A DNA stretch of 64,000 nucleotides from Hofstenia miamia (lineage: Eukaryota > Xenacoelomorpha > Acoela). The translations under genes were made by a program, and so were the position numbers. Positions 24,008 through 36,017 of this stretch are shown piece after piece (position 1 is the stretch's first letter; the number at the start of each line of letters is the position of its first letter). The DNA lies in assembly GCA_004352715.1 (NCBI GenBank), contig SCFE01000050.1:1102519-1166518 (forward strand). Direction: 5' to 3'. The notes beneath the pieces were generated by a model that worked only from the letters and a program-made list of their open reading frames with translations, did not search any database and was not told the DNA's origin.

Positions 24008-24209
24008 CATTTATAAACTAATCTTTATAGTAATAATAGTTTTTAATATAAGCAGGACATAATTTCTGATTTATTAAGATTCTTAATAAATTCATACAAA
24101 GTTGCAAAAATATATTTTACTAAATATCTAGTAAACCTCTAGTAACCTCTAGTAAATTTTGTCTAAAGAAAAATAGATATTTTTTAGCTTACCTAATACT
24201 TTTGCGCGT

Positions 24210-24213
<4 letters not shown>

Positions 24214-24245
<32 letters not shown>

Positions 24246-25657
24246 TTTATACAATTAATTTCAAACTGGCTATTTTTTGCGAACGGAAATCTTTATCATG
24301 TTATTGTTAAAACATTGACAGTTCAATGTCTCGAAAAGAACATGTTTTATTATCGTTCGGATAGTAACTAATAGTAATTTTATAGTAGCTGAAACATTCG
24401 CGATTATTAGAATGCATAAGAACAATTCATTAGTAAATTGCAAACTTTCATTACAATAAGAAAATAAAAAAATGTCATTGATCAGCCATATGCAGAATTA
24501 TTAAAATGTAACATGGGCAGTGATAAAAATATCAATCAAACATTATTACAAACTCGAGCGATGACGGATAAAGCAATATTTGTAATACTGCTGAACAAAA
24601 AATCGATCAATGCTATCACCACAACACAAACACTTGCATATAAGCTTAATAAATTTGCCCAAATTGATTAACAGCTTGGAAGATGAAAGCACTACAAAAC
24701 CTCATACACCGGAAACAATAACATACACATTAATACTAAATCCTGTAACTCAGCGTTTAGTACAAATACATGTATTCGCAAACTAGACGCGACTTCTCTT
24801 AATGCACCAACTACCTACTGGGACATCAATCAATTCACAATTGGCGACTAATTAAACTAAATATATAGGGAAATTACTGATCATTTTTTTCTAAATTATT
24901 TAAATTCCACCATTGATTTTGAGTTCAGATTTTGTGTACTTTTACTTTTCTTCAATTGCGAATATGCACATTTGCATGCAAGAGACTAAAGAGCCATATG
25001 GATTTCTAATTATTAAAGTTTATGTTTTCTAACCTGAACAATATTATTTCGAAATAAATTTAACATTTTTTACTAAGCGTGCATATTTTCATTGCCTTGG
25101 TCTACAAAATTATAAAATTATGAAAGTGTTTTTACGTTCATAACAAAGATTTTAAAAATTTTAAAATTTAGGTCATTCACACTAATTGAGATTTCAGAAA
25201 ATAAATTTACAGCAAGCATAATTAAAAAAACGAATTATAGGTGTAAATTCGGGAATGTATACAATTCCACTTTTAAATATAAATATTAAAATATGACGTC
25301 TCTTCTCAACAGTTTGTAGTAATTTTGCTGTAGCCATAGTGCACATATCATATTTCAGACACTAATCAACCACTATTAAGGTTTGTACTTTTTACCTGCA
25401 TAAAGAACCTTCAAACTGACATACAGAACCTTGAGATCGACATAGCATATCTTTATGTTTGTAAAAAGTATCAGCCACTATTTAGCCCATTCTTAGCAAT
25501 CATTGCAAATTATGTTTGCATGTATGCTACAAATGGAAGCAGATTCATGTTTGAATAAATAAATAAGGGTGGACTACATTTTCAAAGTGTAGACTAAGTT
25601 ATTGCATTTCTTACATTCTTTTACCAGACTACCTTAGAAAAAATCATTTTTGTTTAA
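24214..25657. other. No gene recognised
   Basis: AT-rich, beginning with (TA)n at 24214-24240. No open frame of note, no RNA gene and no element ends recognised. Confidence 0.4.
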
Positions 25658-25990
25658 TTCCAAAAACCAGACAAACAAATTAGTGTTTTCTATATAGATT
25701 ACTTTCTTCCAACATTAAAGTATTCAAGTTTGACATTTCCCATGTCAGTTGAATCATTGGCATTTTTGAAACTCAAAACTTTAAAAATGGAAATATGTAT
25801 TCATTAAATGATCAATGCTATACATCAGCATGTATGTGTACACAATCATATCAACAAACTGTTAATTTACTCCTAATAGAAGAAGAAGATAAAAGCCATT
25901 ACCTAGCCATAATCAACCTCAATGAGTGCTAAGATTTTTAAAAATAAAGATCATGGCTTTTCTGTCCAATATGTTTGTCTGGTTTTAGAA
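25658..25990. mobile_element. Possible MITE with short inverted ends
   Basis: ccaaaaaccagacaaaca at 25660 has its near complement, tgtttgtctggttttaga, at 25972-25989, enclosing about 300 bp. No clear target duplication is seen, so this may be chance or an old element. Confidence 0.3.
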
Positions 25991-26599
25991 ATAATGGGAA
26001 TTTATAAGAACATAAGAGAAAATGTGGTGACAGAGGCAAGCATTACATTCTCTCATCCTTCAGACAAAATTAAATTCAAGATGTACTCTTTCTGAAAATT
26101 ATGTTGCAATTGTAGCAAGTTTAGACATTGAAATTTTTCAAGGAAAATACAGAACATACAGCTAAATACATCAAACAGCTATACACTGTGTAAAATGGAG
26201 CAGATACCATTGGGAGTATGCCTAGCAACTAGAACCACACACAGATTGTTATTTTTCAAAGTAATTTTAGGTGAAAATTGCATGAATGAGAAATGGGACT
26301 ATATACAGAGCTAGTGAAAATTTCTTTTGTTTTGAAAAAAAAATATTGTGATTTAATATTTCCACTGAACAATGTAAAACAATTCTGGCATCTGCAACCT
26401 GTTGTATATTTTGGAAAAACATGTTTGAAAATAAACATGCTAAAGTTAGAGACCATTGTCATTTTAGCAAAAAAATAGATGCATAGTGCATAATGATTGT
26501 AACATTAAATCAAACTCCTTAATTTACACTGATTTTTATTCATAACAGCAGCAAATATGATATGCATTTATTGTTAAAAACTTTGAATTTGGAAGAATA
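25991..26599. other. No gene recognised
   Basis: Small open frames occur on both strands around 26256-26478 but overlap each other and show no domain. Confidence 0.35.
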
Positions 26600-27590
26600 T
26601 GAATCAATGTCATGAGCATTATTGATTGTAAAAGCATTCTGTTTGCTGACAATACTAAGCTTTTGTGTTCCTCAACTCCCTTCTCCTTGAGATCTGATAT
26701 CATTAACTTTTGCCAATGGACCAATTTGAATGGATTGCAATTAAATGAAACTAAGTGTGAATACATTGTGTTCAAATTGTTTCCCACTGAAATCTGCATC
26801 TCAAACATGATACTGGCAGTTTCCAGTGTCAAAGATCTAGGAAATATTGTTTCTAACCATCTGAGCTGGGATGCACACTTAACCTAAGAAGTGTTTGCCT
26901 GCATGCATGCATTGTTTTTCATCAAGTGCAATGTGCCCTTCCAGTGGGTGTCTACATTGAAACTCTCCATTATTAATACTACAAACAGCAGCTTCACCTC
27001 ACAAACTCCTTGCCTATCTCCTACCAACTTATTTTTACCAACATCCTTCTATTTTACAAAATGTTCCACAAGAAAACTGAATTACTGTTCTCTGCCTTCT
27101 TTTTGTCCTTTTTGAATTTTCTTTATTTATAGCTACTAAGTCCTGGAACCCATGTCTTTGAGACTCCTTTACACAAAAGAAGGCAGAGAACAGTAATTCA
27201 GTTTTCTTGTGGAACATTTTGTAAAGGAGTCTCAAACACATGGGTGCCAGGAGTTTGTAGCTATAAATAAAGAAAATTCAAAAAGGACAAGTTCTTCTCT
27301 TATAGGACTGCTCAAGCCATGAACTTCATTCTGATGAACTTAGGTGTCAACATATTGTTATCACTGTTGCATTTCAGATAATCTCTTTTTAACTTTGTAC
27401 TTCAGTGCTCTTTTGACACCTACAATCTTGATCTCCCATGTAGCTGGCATTCAAAGTGTCTTTGTTCAGTATGCTGTTCATAGTTGTTGCCTTATTTTGT
27501 AGTATTAACAGTCCTTTGGTCTTGTGCATTGTTTTACTAATGCAATAAATTCTTTCATTATTATTATAAATTATTATTATAATTATCCCA
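26600..27590 (+). pseudogene. LINE 3' part with rearranged segment
   Basis: 26640-26880 reads ILFADNTKLLCSSTPF (FADD-like box with Asn for the second Asp), then FCQWTNLNGLQLNETKCE and VKDLGNIVSNHLSWDAHL, all standard reverse-transcriptase palm and thumb boxes. The 3' end has AATAAA and an (ATT)n tail at about 27543-27590. 27056-27288 is rearranged into interleaved inverted repeats. Base composition here is less AT-rich than around it. It is not functional. Confidence 0.75.
27056..27288. repeat. Interleaved inverted repeats X-Y-X'-Y'
   Basis: X (27056-27103) has an exact 48-base complement X' at 27175-27222. Y (27104-27172) has a complement Y' at about 27221-27288 with roughly five mismatches. 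The order X-Y-X'-Y' is not a simple hairpin, whose order would be X-Y-Y'-X'. Confidence 0.9.
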
Positions 27591-27779
27591 TGAACTTAAG
27601 AGGTCTTCCTCTCAGTTAGTTTAATGGTGCCTGTACACAGTTATACAAATATGCACAGTGATTCCAAACTCATTTTTGAGGAATTGAAGTTTTTAGATAG
27701 TTATTGATTCATAGCTGATAGTTTGTAAAGTCTTACTAAATATATTGGAACTGATAAATGCTTATTTTTAAGCAATGTA

Positions 27780-28530
27780 ATGGGCAAGGAGAAAGCAGAA
27801 GCCTAGAGTGGGAAAAGGAATTTTCTGTTATGAATATTTTGATAGTTTGGAGAAATTTAAGGAGACAGAACTCCCAGACTTGGAGCATTGGCAAAATAGA
27901 TTGACAAGTAAAATTCCCATACCACAGGAGGACTTGAATTTTGAATGTGAAAATACTTTGGTTTTTGATGGGTGTAAAACATTTAAAGATTTCCACAAAA
28001 ACTATCTACTGTTGAACATTATTAGAGAATTTCATTTACAGAGATTGGAGAATTAAAAGTTTGACCCCTCTCACCAAAACTGTATTTGGTTCACTACATG
28101 CAGATGATCACCAGACATTAGAAAAGGCTCATTCTGCAAGCAAATGATGAACCTTAATCTCTTCAAATCAATTCTGTTGGATGAGAGTATTCACAGATGT
28201 CCAATGACTGGTATATGATTGCACATGCATTCAATCAATGTGGAGATATCTAACCATGTAGCACTCTCACATTACAACAATAAACACTATCTTTTCAAAA
28301 GTGTGGAAACATTGCCATACAGACAAAAAAGTAAAAGAATTGTGTGTGTCTATAATGTCAAAATTTTGTGTAGATATCAAAAAATTTCATTCCTCCCACA
28401 ATTCATTATCCTCCAACCCAATACTGATTGATGATGTAGCCTCTACAAGTGTAAAAAGACTCCATCTAGGTATACAAAAGTTATATTGTTCACATTTTAA
28501 TAGTTATTGTTTAGACTCCCTCATGTGATT
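27780..28530 (+). pseudogene. Polinton-type protein-primed DNA polymerase B fragment
   Basis: 27808-28053 reads KGIFCYEYFDSLEKFKETEL, then DGCKTFKDFHKNYLLLNI. These follow the pattern KG.FPYEY.DS.EKF.ET.LP and the later DYH..YL..D box of the family B polymerases of Polinton/Maverick elements and related viruses, where the polymerase copies the element from a protein primer. The expected acidic residues of the second box are not kept. Downstream to about 28530 are short open frames broken by stops that may continue the same relic, without clear motifs. No integrase, capsid or ATPase gene of such an element is seen nearby. Confidence 0.65.
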
Positions 28531-29793
28531 TTTGCTGCTGCTCTAGTCCTCATATTCACTTCAAGTTTCCATATATGGTAATGGAAAATTTGTTTTATAG
28601 TTAATAATATTTTTCCCATTTTGATGACAATGCTGCAAATATTGTTATTCCCCTGTCACCTATAGATGTTTCCCCATTTCCTACAATCCCTGGCTTTTTT
28701 ATTTGGTCTAATGATAATTGCTTCCACGTTTTTACAATAATGGTATAAATAATTTAAATATATATTTTGTTTACTATCTATTTAGATTCCTGCTGTTCAC
28801 AATTATGATATCCGCAAGAAATTGATAAATGCCTCTATGTTGATGAATTCTCTTCAATAATGGTATAAAGAAATTAAATATATATTTTGTTCATGATTTA
28901 TTTAGATTTTATAAGCTATACAAAAATATGTCCTCAACATTTCAAGGTAAAAAATATTTTGCTATTGTATTATAATTAATAATGCATTTAGTCCCAAGGT
29001 TGTCCTGACAGAAAGTATTGTCTCCATCATAAAATTAATAAAGAACAACTTCCTTCCATTGGCCTATTTGTTTTTAGGTGGCACATTTCATTGTGATATG
29101 TGTTTAATGCATTGCTTAGCCTATTGGTGTCTCATACATAACACCTCATTCAATAATTGAAAATGTTTTTATACATGTTAGGATGATTTCTCACAACAAT
29201 ACAGTAGTGGTAATATTTAATATGTGATATTAAGATTTTGTTTAGTCTCGTCTCACATACACTCAAGTATGTAATAGCAAAGCAGGACCGTAGTTAGTTT
29301 GTGAGGGGCCTGGGCCAAAATATGACATATAGAAAAATTTAAAAAGTAATGATAATAAAGTTCCTTTTATTATAATATGGACTTCGCATTTTCTTCTGGG
29401 AAACTATATAGCGATAATGATTGTTTCAAAAACTAAACAAGAGAATTTTTAAAACTCTACATATTGTATTATCAGTTTAATGGGTTGGTTCTAAATCAAA
29501 AGTAATTTCATTGCAATTTGAGGATATTACAATAATATTAAGCATTTTATCGATTTTAGAAAATATATTAGTCCTTTAGTATTTTAAAGTATCTTTTAGC
29601 CACTTTAAAGAAATTAAGTGTTTGTGGAACAATATTGAACCAAGGTAACATAACATAATGTGGAAATTAATATAATAGCAAAATTATAATATAATATAAT
29701 ATAATGATAATTGCGAAGTATATATATATATATATATATATATATCATACGACATATAAAAATAGTCACATTCACCTAAAAGGGTACTATTGT
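28531..29793. other. AT-rich sequence with a direct repeat and microsatellites
   Basis: A roughly 56-bp unit (caataatggtataaa...atttagatt) occurs at about 28734-28790 and again at 28855-28911. (ATAAT)n-like sequence at about 29680-29704 and (TA)n at 29719-29745 lead to a gap. No gene. Confidence 0.45.
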
Positions 29794-29942
29794 NNNNNNN
29801 NNNNNNNNNNNNNNNNNNNNNNNNNNNNNNNNNNNNNNNNNNNNNNNNNNNNNNNNNNNNNNNNNNNNNNNNNNNNNNNNNNNNNNNNNNNNNNNNNNNN
29901 NNNNNNNNNNNNNNNNNNNNNNNNNNNNNNNNNNNNNNNNNN
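29794..29942. other. Assembly gap (149 N) against (TA)n
   Basis: Right flank is a (TA)n tract; open frames across the gap are artefacts. Confidence 0.95.
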
Positions 29943-29975
<33 letters not shown>

Positions 29976-29983
<8 letters not shown>

Positions 29984-31331
29984 ATTGTATTTAAGTATAT
30001 ACCTATATAATATATACTTGTCAAACTTAGCATATATTTAAAATAATATAATATACCATATTAAGAGTTGAGAAATATGCTGTAAAATTCCTCAAAATTG
30101 AAAAATAGGTAAATCAGAAGAAGATATTTTTGACGATATGATGTTGTACATCAATTCGAAGTTAACACATAGGAATAGACGAATTTGATTTTGACATATA
30201 AGATGCAGCATTGATGTATGTAACCAAGCAAGTGTTAATTTTTAGGAATCCGATTAAAATCAGTTAAAATCCGGTTAATTTAAGAAGCAATATGGTTTGA
30301 TTAATCCAGTTAAAGTATATTGAGATTCACAGCACTAGTTTCTATTACAACAAACGACGGAAATTAATTTTTATTATTGCATTATACATTCCCCATCTTT
30401 TAGTGGTTTTTAATTTGAGTGAGTGACAAAACGACACTTTAGTTTACTCTACTAGCTAGTTGTATTAATCACATGTCTAAATTCCGACTTAGATATACTG
30501 TTGATTATTTATGGTTATGCAATCAGATGCAGACTTTGGAAGTCTGGAGAATACACAATGGACAAATAAATGCGAGGTTAACAGATGAACATCAGATGGA
30601 AATAAATAGACCAATTTTAAAGTGCTATATATAATCTTTATAAGTGAAACATGTAGAATATATTATATTTTGACTTGTCTTAAAATGTGGACTTTACCAC
30701 ACGCGTTTAAATATTTCTTAACTATTAGAAATTTGAGTTTTTGATTATTCAGAAAAACAAACTTGTTTTTATCGTCTACATTAGGCATTACAAACATTTG
30801 TTATTAAGTTTGCCGAATAATTTCTATCTTGTTTTTAAAAGCAAAAAGTTTAATTCCAAAAGTTGTATGACGAAAAACATTTCCTGTTTTGTATTAGCAA
30901 AAAGACCCGTATCTATTAGTGAAGTCAAATTAAATTTTAGTGATTATATAGTTAGGTTAATAATTAGAAATGCATGGATTTTTTTATATAACGAAAAATT
31001 CATCATTTTGCAAAACGTAATATGACTTTTCCCATTAGTCAACAATGTATTATCATAAACGCAATGTAGTGCCCCAATTAGTCTGATAACAATGTCACAC
31101 ATACTAACAATAAGCTGGATTGCATGTAAAAAACAAAGTAAAATAAATGTGCATATAAACACTAATAAAAATGGGCCTCTGTAAATATCAAAAACTAATG
31201 AATCACTATAGAAGCTAATAAAGTTAATAAAGTAATTGTGTCAAGGACCCCGTCCCATGTTTATGAATCATTTTCAGTCTTTTATATTCATGAATCATCA
31301 ATTACATCACTTTGTGAAACCTCCCTGTCTC
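29976..31331. other. No gene recognised
   Basis: AT-rich. A 94-codon open frame at 30741-31025 has no recognisable domain and is not called. Confidence 0.35.
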
Positions 31332-31414
31332 CAGTGGGGTACACAAGGGGGGCATGGTGGAATCCCCCGTCAGGTTTTCAAAATTGATATTGACTAGATA
31401 AATCAAAAAAATTT
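31332..31414. mobile_element. Truncated copy of hAT-like MITE family A
   Basis: cagtggggtacacaagggg begins a stretch that matches, in reverse orientation, the right half of the copy at 38350-38567, including cccccgtcaggttttcaaaa. Similarity fades near 31414 and no second end is found. Confidence 0.6.
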
Positions 31415-32062
31415 GAGTAGACCAATCAGATTTTGGAACCTCCATTGTTTATTATACGCTACTCTCAATATAAAACATATATGGAATTTGGTGGGAATTC
31501 TAATTATTAATGGGTTTTATCCAAATCTACCACTAGTAAAACTTGCAAGAACATGCAGTTCCCACAAAAACATCAATGTGACTTTCTATGGGCATTATAT
31601 TATTTTTCAATGCTTTTTCGATTTGCTAATCACTGGACATGTATGAGGTTGGCCACGTGGGGCATCCCATGAATTTTTTGTTGTTAAATAAATATGACTT
31701 AAAGATCTGGTATGTAACAAAAATACCAATAAATCATTAACATGGTTACAAGTCTGAGACTTACAACTAATATCATATTATTACTGTTTATAATGTATTG
31801 TGTGTGTCAAAGCATCATTGGCCAAGAAAATATTTTGAAAGTTTTAAAAAGACTAGCTAGCATCTTAAATTGCTTGATAGAAATTTGAACTTTAATATTT
31901 GCTCTATATTTTAATAATTTTAATTGAGAATCATCACTTTTATGAAAATCTTGGCATAATTTCATGAGACAAAAGCCAAGTAGGACATATATGCTGACAC
32001 TTAATTGATGAATTATAGTACACAGATAAAATTTTAATATAACATAATTTTTAAATATATAG
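31415..32062. other. No gene recognised
   Basis: AT-rich; a 77-codon open frame at 31413 has no recognisable features. Confidence 0.35.
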
Positions 32063-32070
32063 CAAATTAA

Positions 32071-32968
32071 CAGGGGCGGATCTGGAAATTTCTGATGTGG
32101 AGGTACTGATGCTCATAATCTCGATTTTAGCATAATATTTCTCATTCTAGATTTGACTAAAGTTTGATAGTGTAGTGTTCGAAATTTCAGAAATTCTTAA
32201 AAATTTATTACAAAAATGCTAAAATTAGAAACATTTATGAAAACATCTTGAATACATTTTAAACATCATTTGAAAAATGTGATATAGCGAATTTAATATG
32301 TTGAAGAAAGAATTAGCAGATGGTGAGGGACTTCACAAGTTTTTTTAAAACATGCTGAGTTTTTCATCCAGAATGCGGATATACTTGTCCGTGTTTATCT
32401 TAACACACTTCTCGAGAAATGTCAATGAATCAATAATGACTAAGGCATCAAAGCCCATGTTGGTTGGAGGATGCTTGACTGTTGTTGACTTGTACCAAGA
32501 TTGAATCTTTATGTCCCTAGTGGGTATATAGAAAATGTACTTAACAGCTATAATTAGACCCAGCGTGCATCATTTGTATTTTACACAAAGTGAAAGCTTC
32601 ACTGAACACTTAGATTGTGTACGATATAGCATTTGAGAAATATCCAAATTGTGTTGATTTCATTAGTTGTTGATGGAATGCAAGAACAGGGACATGAAAA
32701 AAGTTAGAAAGTTTCACAAATTTTTTGACAAATCCTTGCAAGGTTTGGTAAATTTTAGGAAAATCTGCAAGTTATTCAAAAAATTTTGCAAATATTTGGC
32801 TAATGGCAAACCCTTGGATCGATTGGGAAATGAAATGCAAACATTGGCACAGATTTGAAATTTCCAAATTTTTGGAAAGGTTGCACGAATCAACCTAATA
32901 GCTGCACTTCATTTTGCTTTCTCATTTTGGAACTGCAGTCCTCTATTCCGCCCCTTAAATCGCCACTG
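32071..32968. mobile_element. 898-bp hAT-type element with near-perfect target duplication
   Basis: Left end caggggcggatctgg; right end, on the other strand, cagtggcgatttaagggg. Flanking octamers caaattaa (32063-32070) and caaactaa (32969-32976) agree at 7 of 8. No hAT transposase is present; instead a piece of a Tc1/mariner-type transposase lies inside on the minus strand. Confidence 0.65.
32350..32480 (-). pseudogene. Tc1/mariner-type transposase fragment
   Basis: The minus strand reads MGFDALVIIDSLTFLEKC, VKINTDKYIRILDEKLSMF, then a stop. This parallels the segment GFLEKGVKITTEKYLSIL of the Tc1 transposase at 23600, between its first and second catalytic Asp. Only this part is present. 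Confidence 0.6.
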
Positions 32969-33353
32969 CAAACTAACATTATTTCAATGTCTACCAACCA
33001 GAATGCGTCTCCCATTGGCAATGAGTTTACAAATGATTGACCCATAATTGTGAATGTTTCCAATGCGGTGCAAAAGTGTAGTTACATAAAATGCAAAATA
33101 AAGAAAGGAGGCCTCGCAAACTTAACAAACATTCCAATCTTTGGACTCTATACTGATTGCTATTCAAATTCACCAAGAGATTGATGAAGCCTAATTTTAT
33201 ATCAGCCCACAATATTTGTCAATGAAGATGTCAAAATGTGAAAATGCAAACTGTCCACTAAGCGTTAATACTAATAAATAGAATTGATAATTGCAAAATA
33301 TGAGAAAAATTAAATTATTAATATTTTGAGTGACAATATGTCCCAATATTAAC

Positions 33354-33620
33354 CAGGGTTGTTTGATTTAAATGAATTGATTTAAATCGGATTTAATTCG
33401 GATTTAAATCCAGCCATTTAAATCAAATAATTCCAGGTGCCTATTTCAGATAGTTTATGCACTGTGCTGCCGGCGCTTCTGATTGGTTGACCTATTTGCC
33501 GCTACAAACAATATTTCACTATTTACACGGTTACCGCGATGCTTGGAAGAACTCCAAGCGACATATGGAGACATTTTATAAAGTCAACTAAGGTGTGTTA
33601 TTTTACCTCCTACTTTTCAT
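33354..33620 (+). mobile_element. Possible hAT element end with BED-finger remnant
   Basis: cagggttgtttgatttaaat at 33354 resembles a hAT terminus and leads into gatttaaat-rich, self-complementary sequence to about 33435. At 33539 an ATG opens MLGRTPSDIWRHFIKSTK, like the start of a BED zinc finger (S.IW.HF), followed directly by GTGTGT as a potential donor. The zinc ligands are not found downstream and the other end of the element was not located. Confidence 0.35.
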
Positions 33621-33772
33621 GATCAACATAGTTGGAAGTATTTGTATCTCTAGTGTTTTTGCTGAAAGTATAATGAAACAAGCAAAAAATGTTTAATGGT
33701 CATTTTGAGCTATTTTCTCTCATATGTATATTGTTAATCGATTTTAAATACTATGCTGAGAAGAAGTTTATA

Positions 33773-33910
33773 GCCCCGTTTACATGATAAGATTTCCCTT
33801 ATGAGTTATATTCTTAACCGCAAAACTTACCAACATTTTTTGAATTTACATGATAAGCTTTCCCTTACATAAGGGGAAGTAATAGGGGTAAACGTACGTG
33901 TAAACGAGCC
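33773..33910. mobile_element. Small MITE, 138 bp, TA borders
   Basis: Left gccccgtttacatg and right complement ggctcgtttacacg form inverted ends, and both borders carry TA (33771-33772, 33911-33912). Inside are two copies of acatgataagnttccctta. No coding capacity. Confidence 0.6.
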
Positions 33911-33912
33911 TA

Positions 33913-34727
33913 ATCGTATTCACAATAATGTTACTAGTTGTTGATTAATAATAATGCAGTTGACAAACATTGAATTTTGATCACAACACCATCAATAACT
34001 AATCTTGTGATGAACATAACAGAATTCTGCGGGTAGCATTTTATTTTTTCATGAAAATACTTTGAAAACCGTTGCATAGGAATATAACACATTTTATGTT
34101 AAATGCTATTGAAGATTCCCACAAAATATTCAGTGCTGACAAAAAAACAAGACTTATTAAAAATACTTCTATTGATTCCAAATCACCGATGAAGCCTGCT
34201 ATCAAATATTCATTGCTCGTCTTGTTTGCATTTGGAGCATTCAGCGCTTCCATTTCTGAGCAAGGTGGATGTATTAAAGCTGGACAGTCTTGCAGTGTTG
34301 TAGTGAATACTGCCATCCACTGCAAATTGATAATTTCGGTAAAGGCTATGAGTATAAAATATTTAATGACTCTTATTACATTTCCAAGATTTACAAAGAC
34401 ATCTGCAATATTTCCCGTGACAGCTACAGTTAGTAAAACTACGAAAGCAATTTTGCAAAATGTTTTTTATTTAAGACAAATTATACGCTTATCAGAGATG
34501 CGTCTTAAAAAATGCGAAAATGTTGGAAATTTATAATTTAGAAATTCTATATATAAAATGGCAAAGGTGTACTCTTAGAGGGGGTTCCGCCAAACAATGT
34601 TAAATTTGATTGGAGATCAACTTCTTTTTGTTAAATTTACAATACGATTTGTTAATAAATGAAATTTAATCAAAAAATACAGTGACCAAATGTAGATCTC
34701 CACTGTTATTTTTTTAGGAGTATATAA
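33913..34727. other. Unassigned, open frames on both strands
   Basis: A 154-codon frame on plus (34072-34536) and a 94-codon frame on minus (34041-34325) overlap. Neither shows a domain, and neither has splice or start context that would decide between them. Left uncalled. Confidence 0.35.
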
Positions 34728-35150
34728 TTATAATCAATAATAATAAATAATTTATTTGCCTTTGCGACCTATGGTCGAATTTACAGGACAAATTTTAAAT
34801 CATATGCAGTAGTCTATTTTATTTTCTCGTCGACTCTCTACACTTGCAAATGATAGTTTAGCTTTTTAACATCTGGCTGTTACCAATGCAATGGATGGTT
34901 TTCATCATTGGATAATTCATACCATAACTTCTTGCATATTTCCCCAAGACGATTGTATAAAGTTTGTGAATTGAGATTTTTGCATATAGTATTATAATCT
35001 TTATTGGCGATATATTTTAAAAGCACGTTTTTGAATTGTTTCTATTTTTTTGGATTGGGAATTTGTTATTGCATGATGCCAAAGTGGGCAACAATATTCG
35101 AGTATTGGTCTAATGAGAGAATTATATACAGAAATTAATTAATGCTGTAA
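34728..35150 (-). pseudogene. LINE 3' end, minus strand
   Basis: The minus strand reads LIRPILEYCCPLWHHAITNS followed by KKIETIQKRAFKIYR, the conserved C-terminal part of CR1/jockey-type reverse transcriptases. The 3' end has AATAAA and (TTA)n at about 34735-34750. Stops follow. Confidence 0.75.
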
Positions 35151-36017
35151 TGGCGTTTATTGCCCTAATACAACTTTTGTCTATTGTAATTAAAATTAGA
35201 AAAATGAACAATCTTTGAAATCATTGTTTAAAGTACTGTCGCTCAGAAATCAGTGAAATTGAAACGAGTATTCAACGAATAAATTTTATTTCCAAAATAA
35301 AGTTAACAACATATAGAACATGTTACATAAAATAAATATTCAAAGTGACCACCTTGTTGAACTCACAGGTTCACACGTCTTCAAAATTTGCTATCACTAT
35401 AGCCATGGCGTTTTGGATTATTGAATAGAAATTTAATGAATAACTTTTCAATTTTTTGTAAAAATTTTTAGATTTAGTTCGCAAAATGTACACCTGTAGA
35501 AGCCCCTAAATCTATCTTTATAAATATAACTTACAAAAAGATATTTAAAAAATATACTTAGAAGTTTAAAAAATCATTGGTGTCTAAGCTAATTGATTTC
35601 TATGCCACTAACTGACTGTGAATGAACTGCCCTGATTAGGCCATTCTAATAACGAAGTTAATCCTTAGCCAGTCAGCTGCTAAAAAGCGTATACGGCCTT
35701 CGGCCCCGCGACCTCTGACTTTGCGCACGGCATGCCTCAATGGGTTTTCGCGTATCTTTGCACATTATAAAAAACAGTCAAAGTTTTTTGTTGCCTCCAC
35801 ATTACAAGAAATTTATACAGTGCCATGTGACGTCAGCAAATAACTAGTGAAAGTGCGGCGTAGATTATGCACTATGCTTAACTGTAAGTGAAAGAGGTTT
35901 TTTACAAATTTATATATCTTAAAATTAATAGCTTATCTAGCTCATCATCAATTGTTTAAACGCTATTGGTTTACTATGCAATACAAAAAAAAATTTGTTT
36001 GTAGCCATAGTTGTTCA
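35151..36017. other. Unassigned, with a GC-rich patch and a CRE-like site
   Basis: About 35680-35760 is far richer in GC than its surroundings (ggccttcggccccgcgacc), and tgacgtca, the cAMP-response element core, lies at 35827-35834. This could be a promoter, but no coding exon is visible before the gap at 36018. Confidence 0.35.

Larger units (their letters stand above)
22579..24213 (+). mobile_element. Tc1-type DNA transposon
   Basis: Inverted ends: agtcacgtgcaaaagtattg at 22579 and its complement at 24213, agreeing at 21 of 23 positions. It sits in TA-rich sequence, as Tc1 elements insert at TA. It encloses one transposase gene on the plus strand (22911-24007). A 142-N gap interrupts it. 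The length of about 1.6 kb is normal for the family. Confidence 0.9.

Noticed and set aside
26256-26478. Overlapping 61-68-codon frames
   Set aside because: No domain, both strands equally open, composition typical of AT-rich noise.
32667-32858. 63-codon frame rich in Lys and Phe
   Set aside because: Lies inside the hAT-ended element at 32071-32968 and looks like local repetition, not a protein.
34041-34536. Overlapping open frames of 154 (plus) and 94 (minus) codons
   Set aside because: No recognisable domain on either strand, and each is the shadow of the other; no splice context decides.
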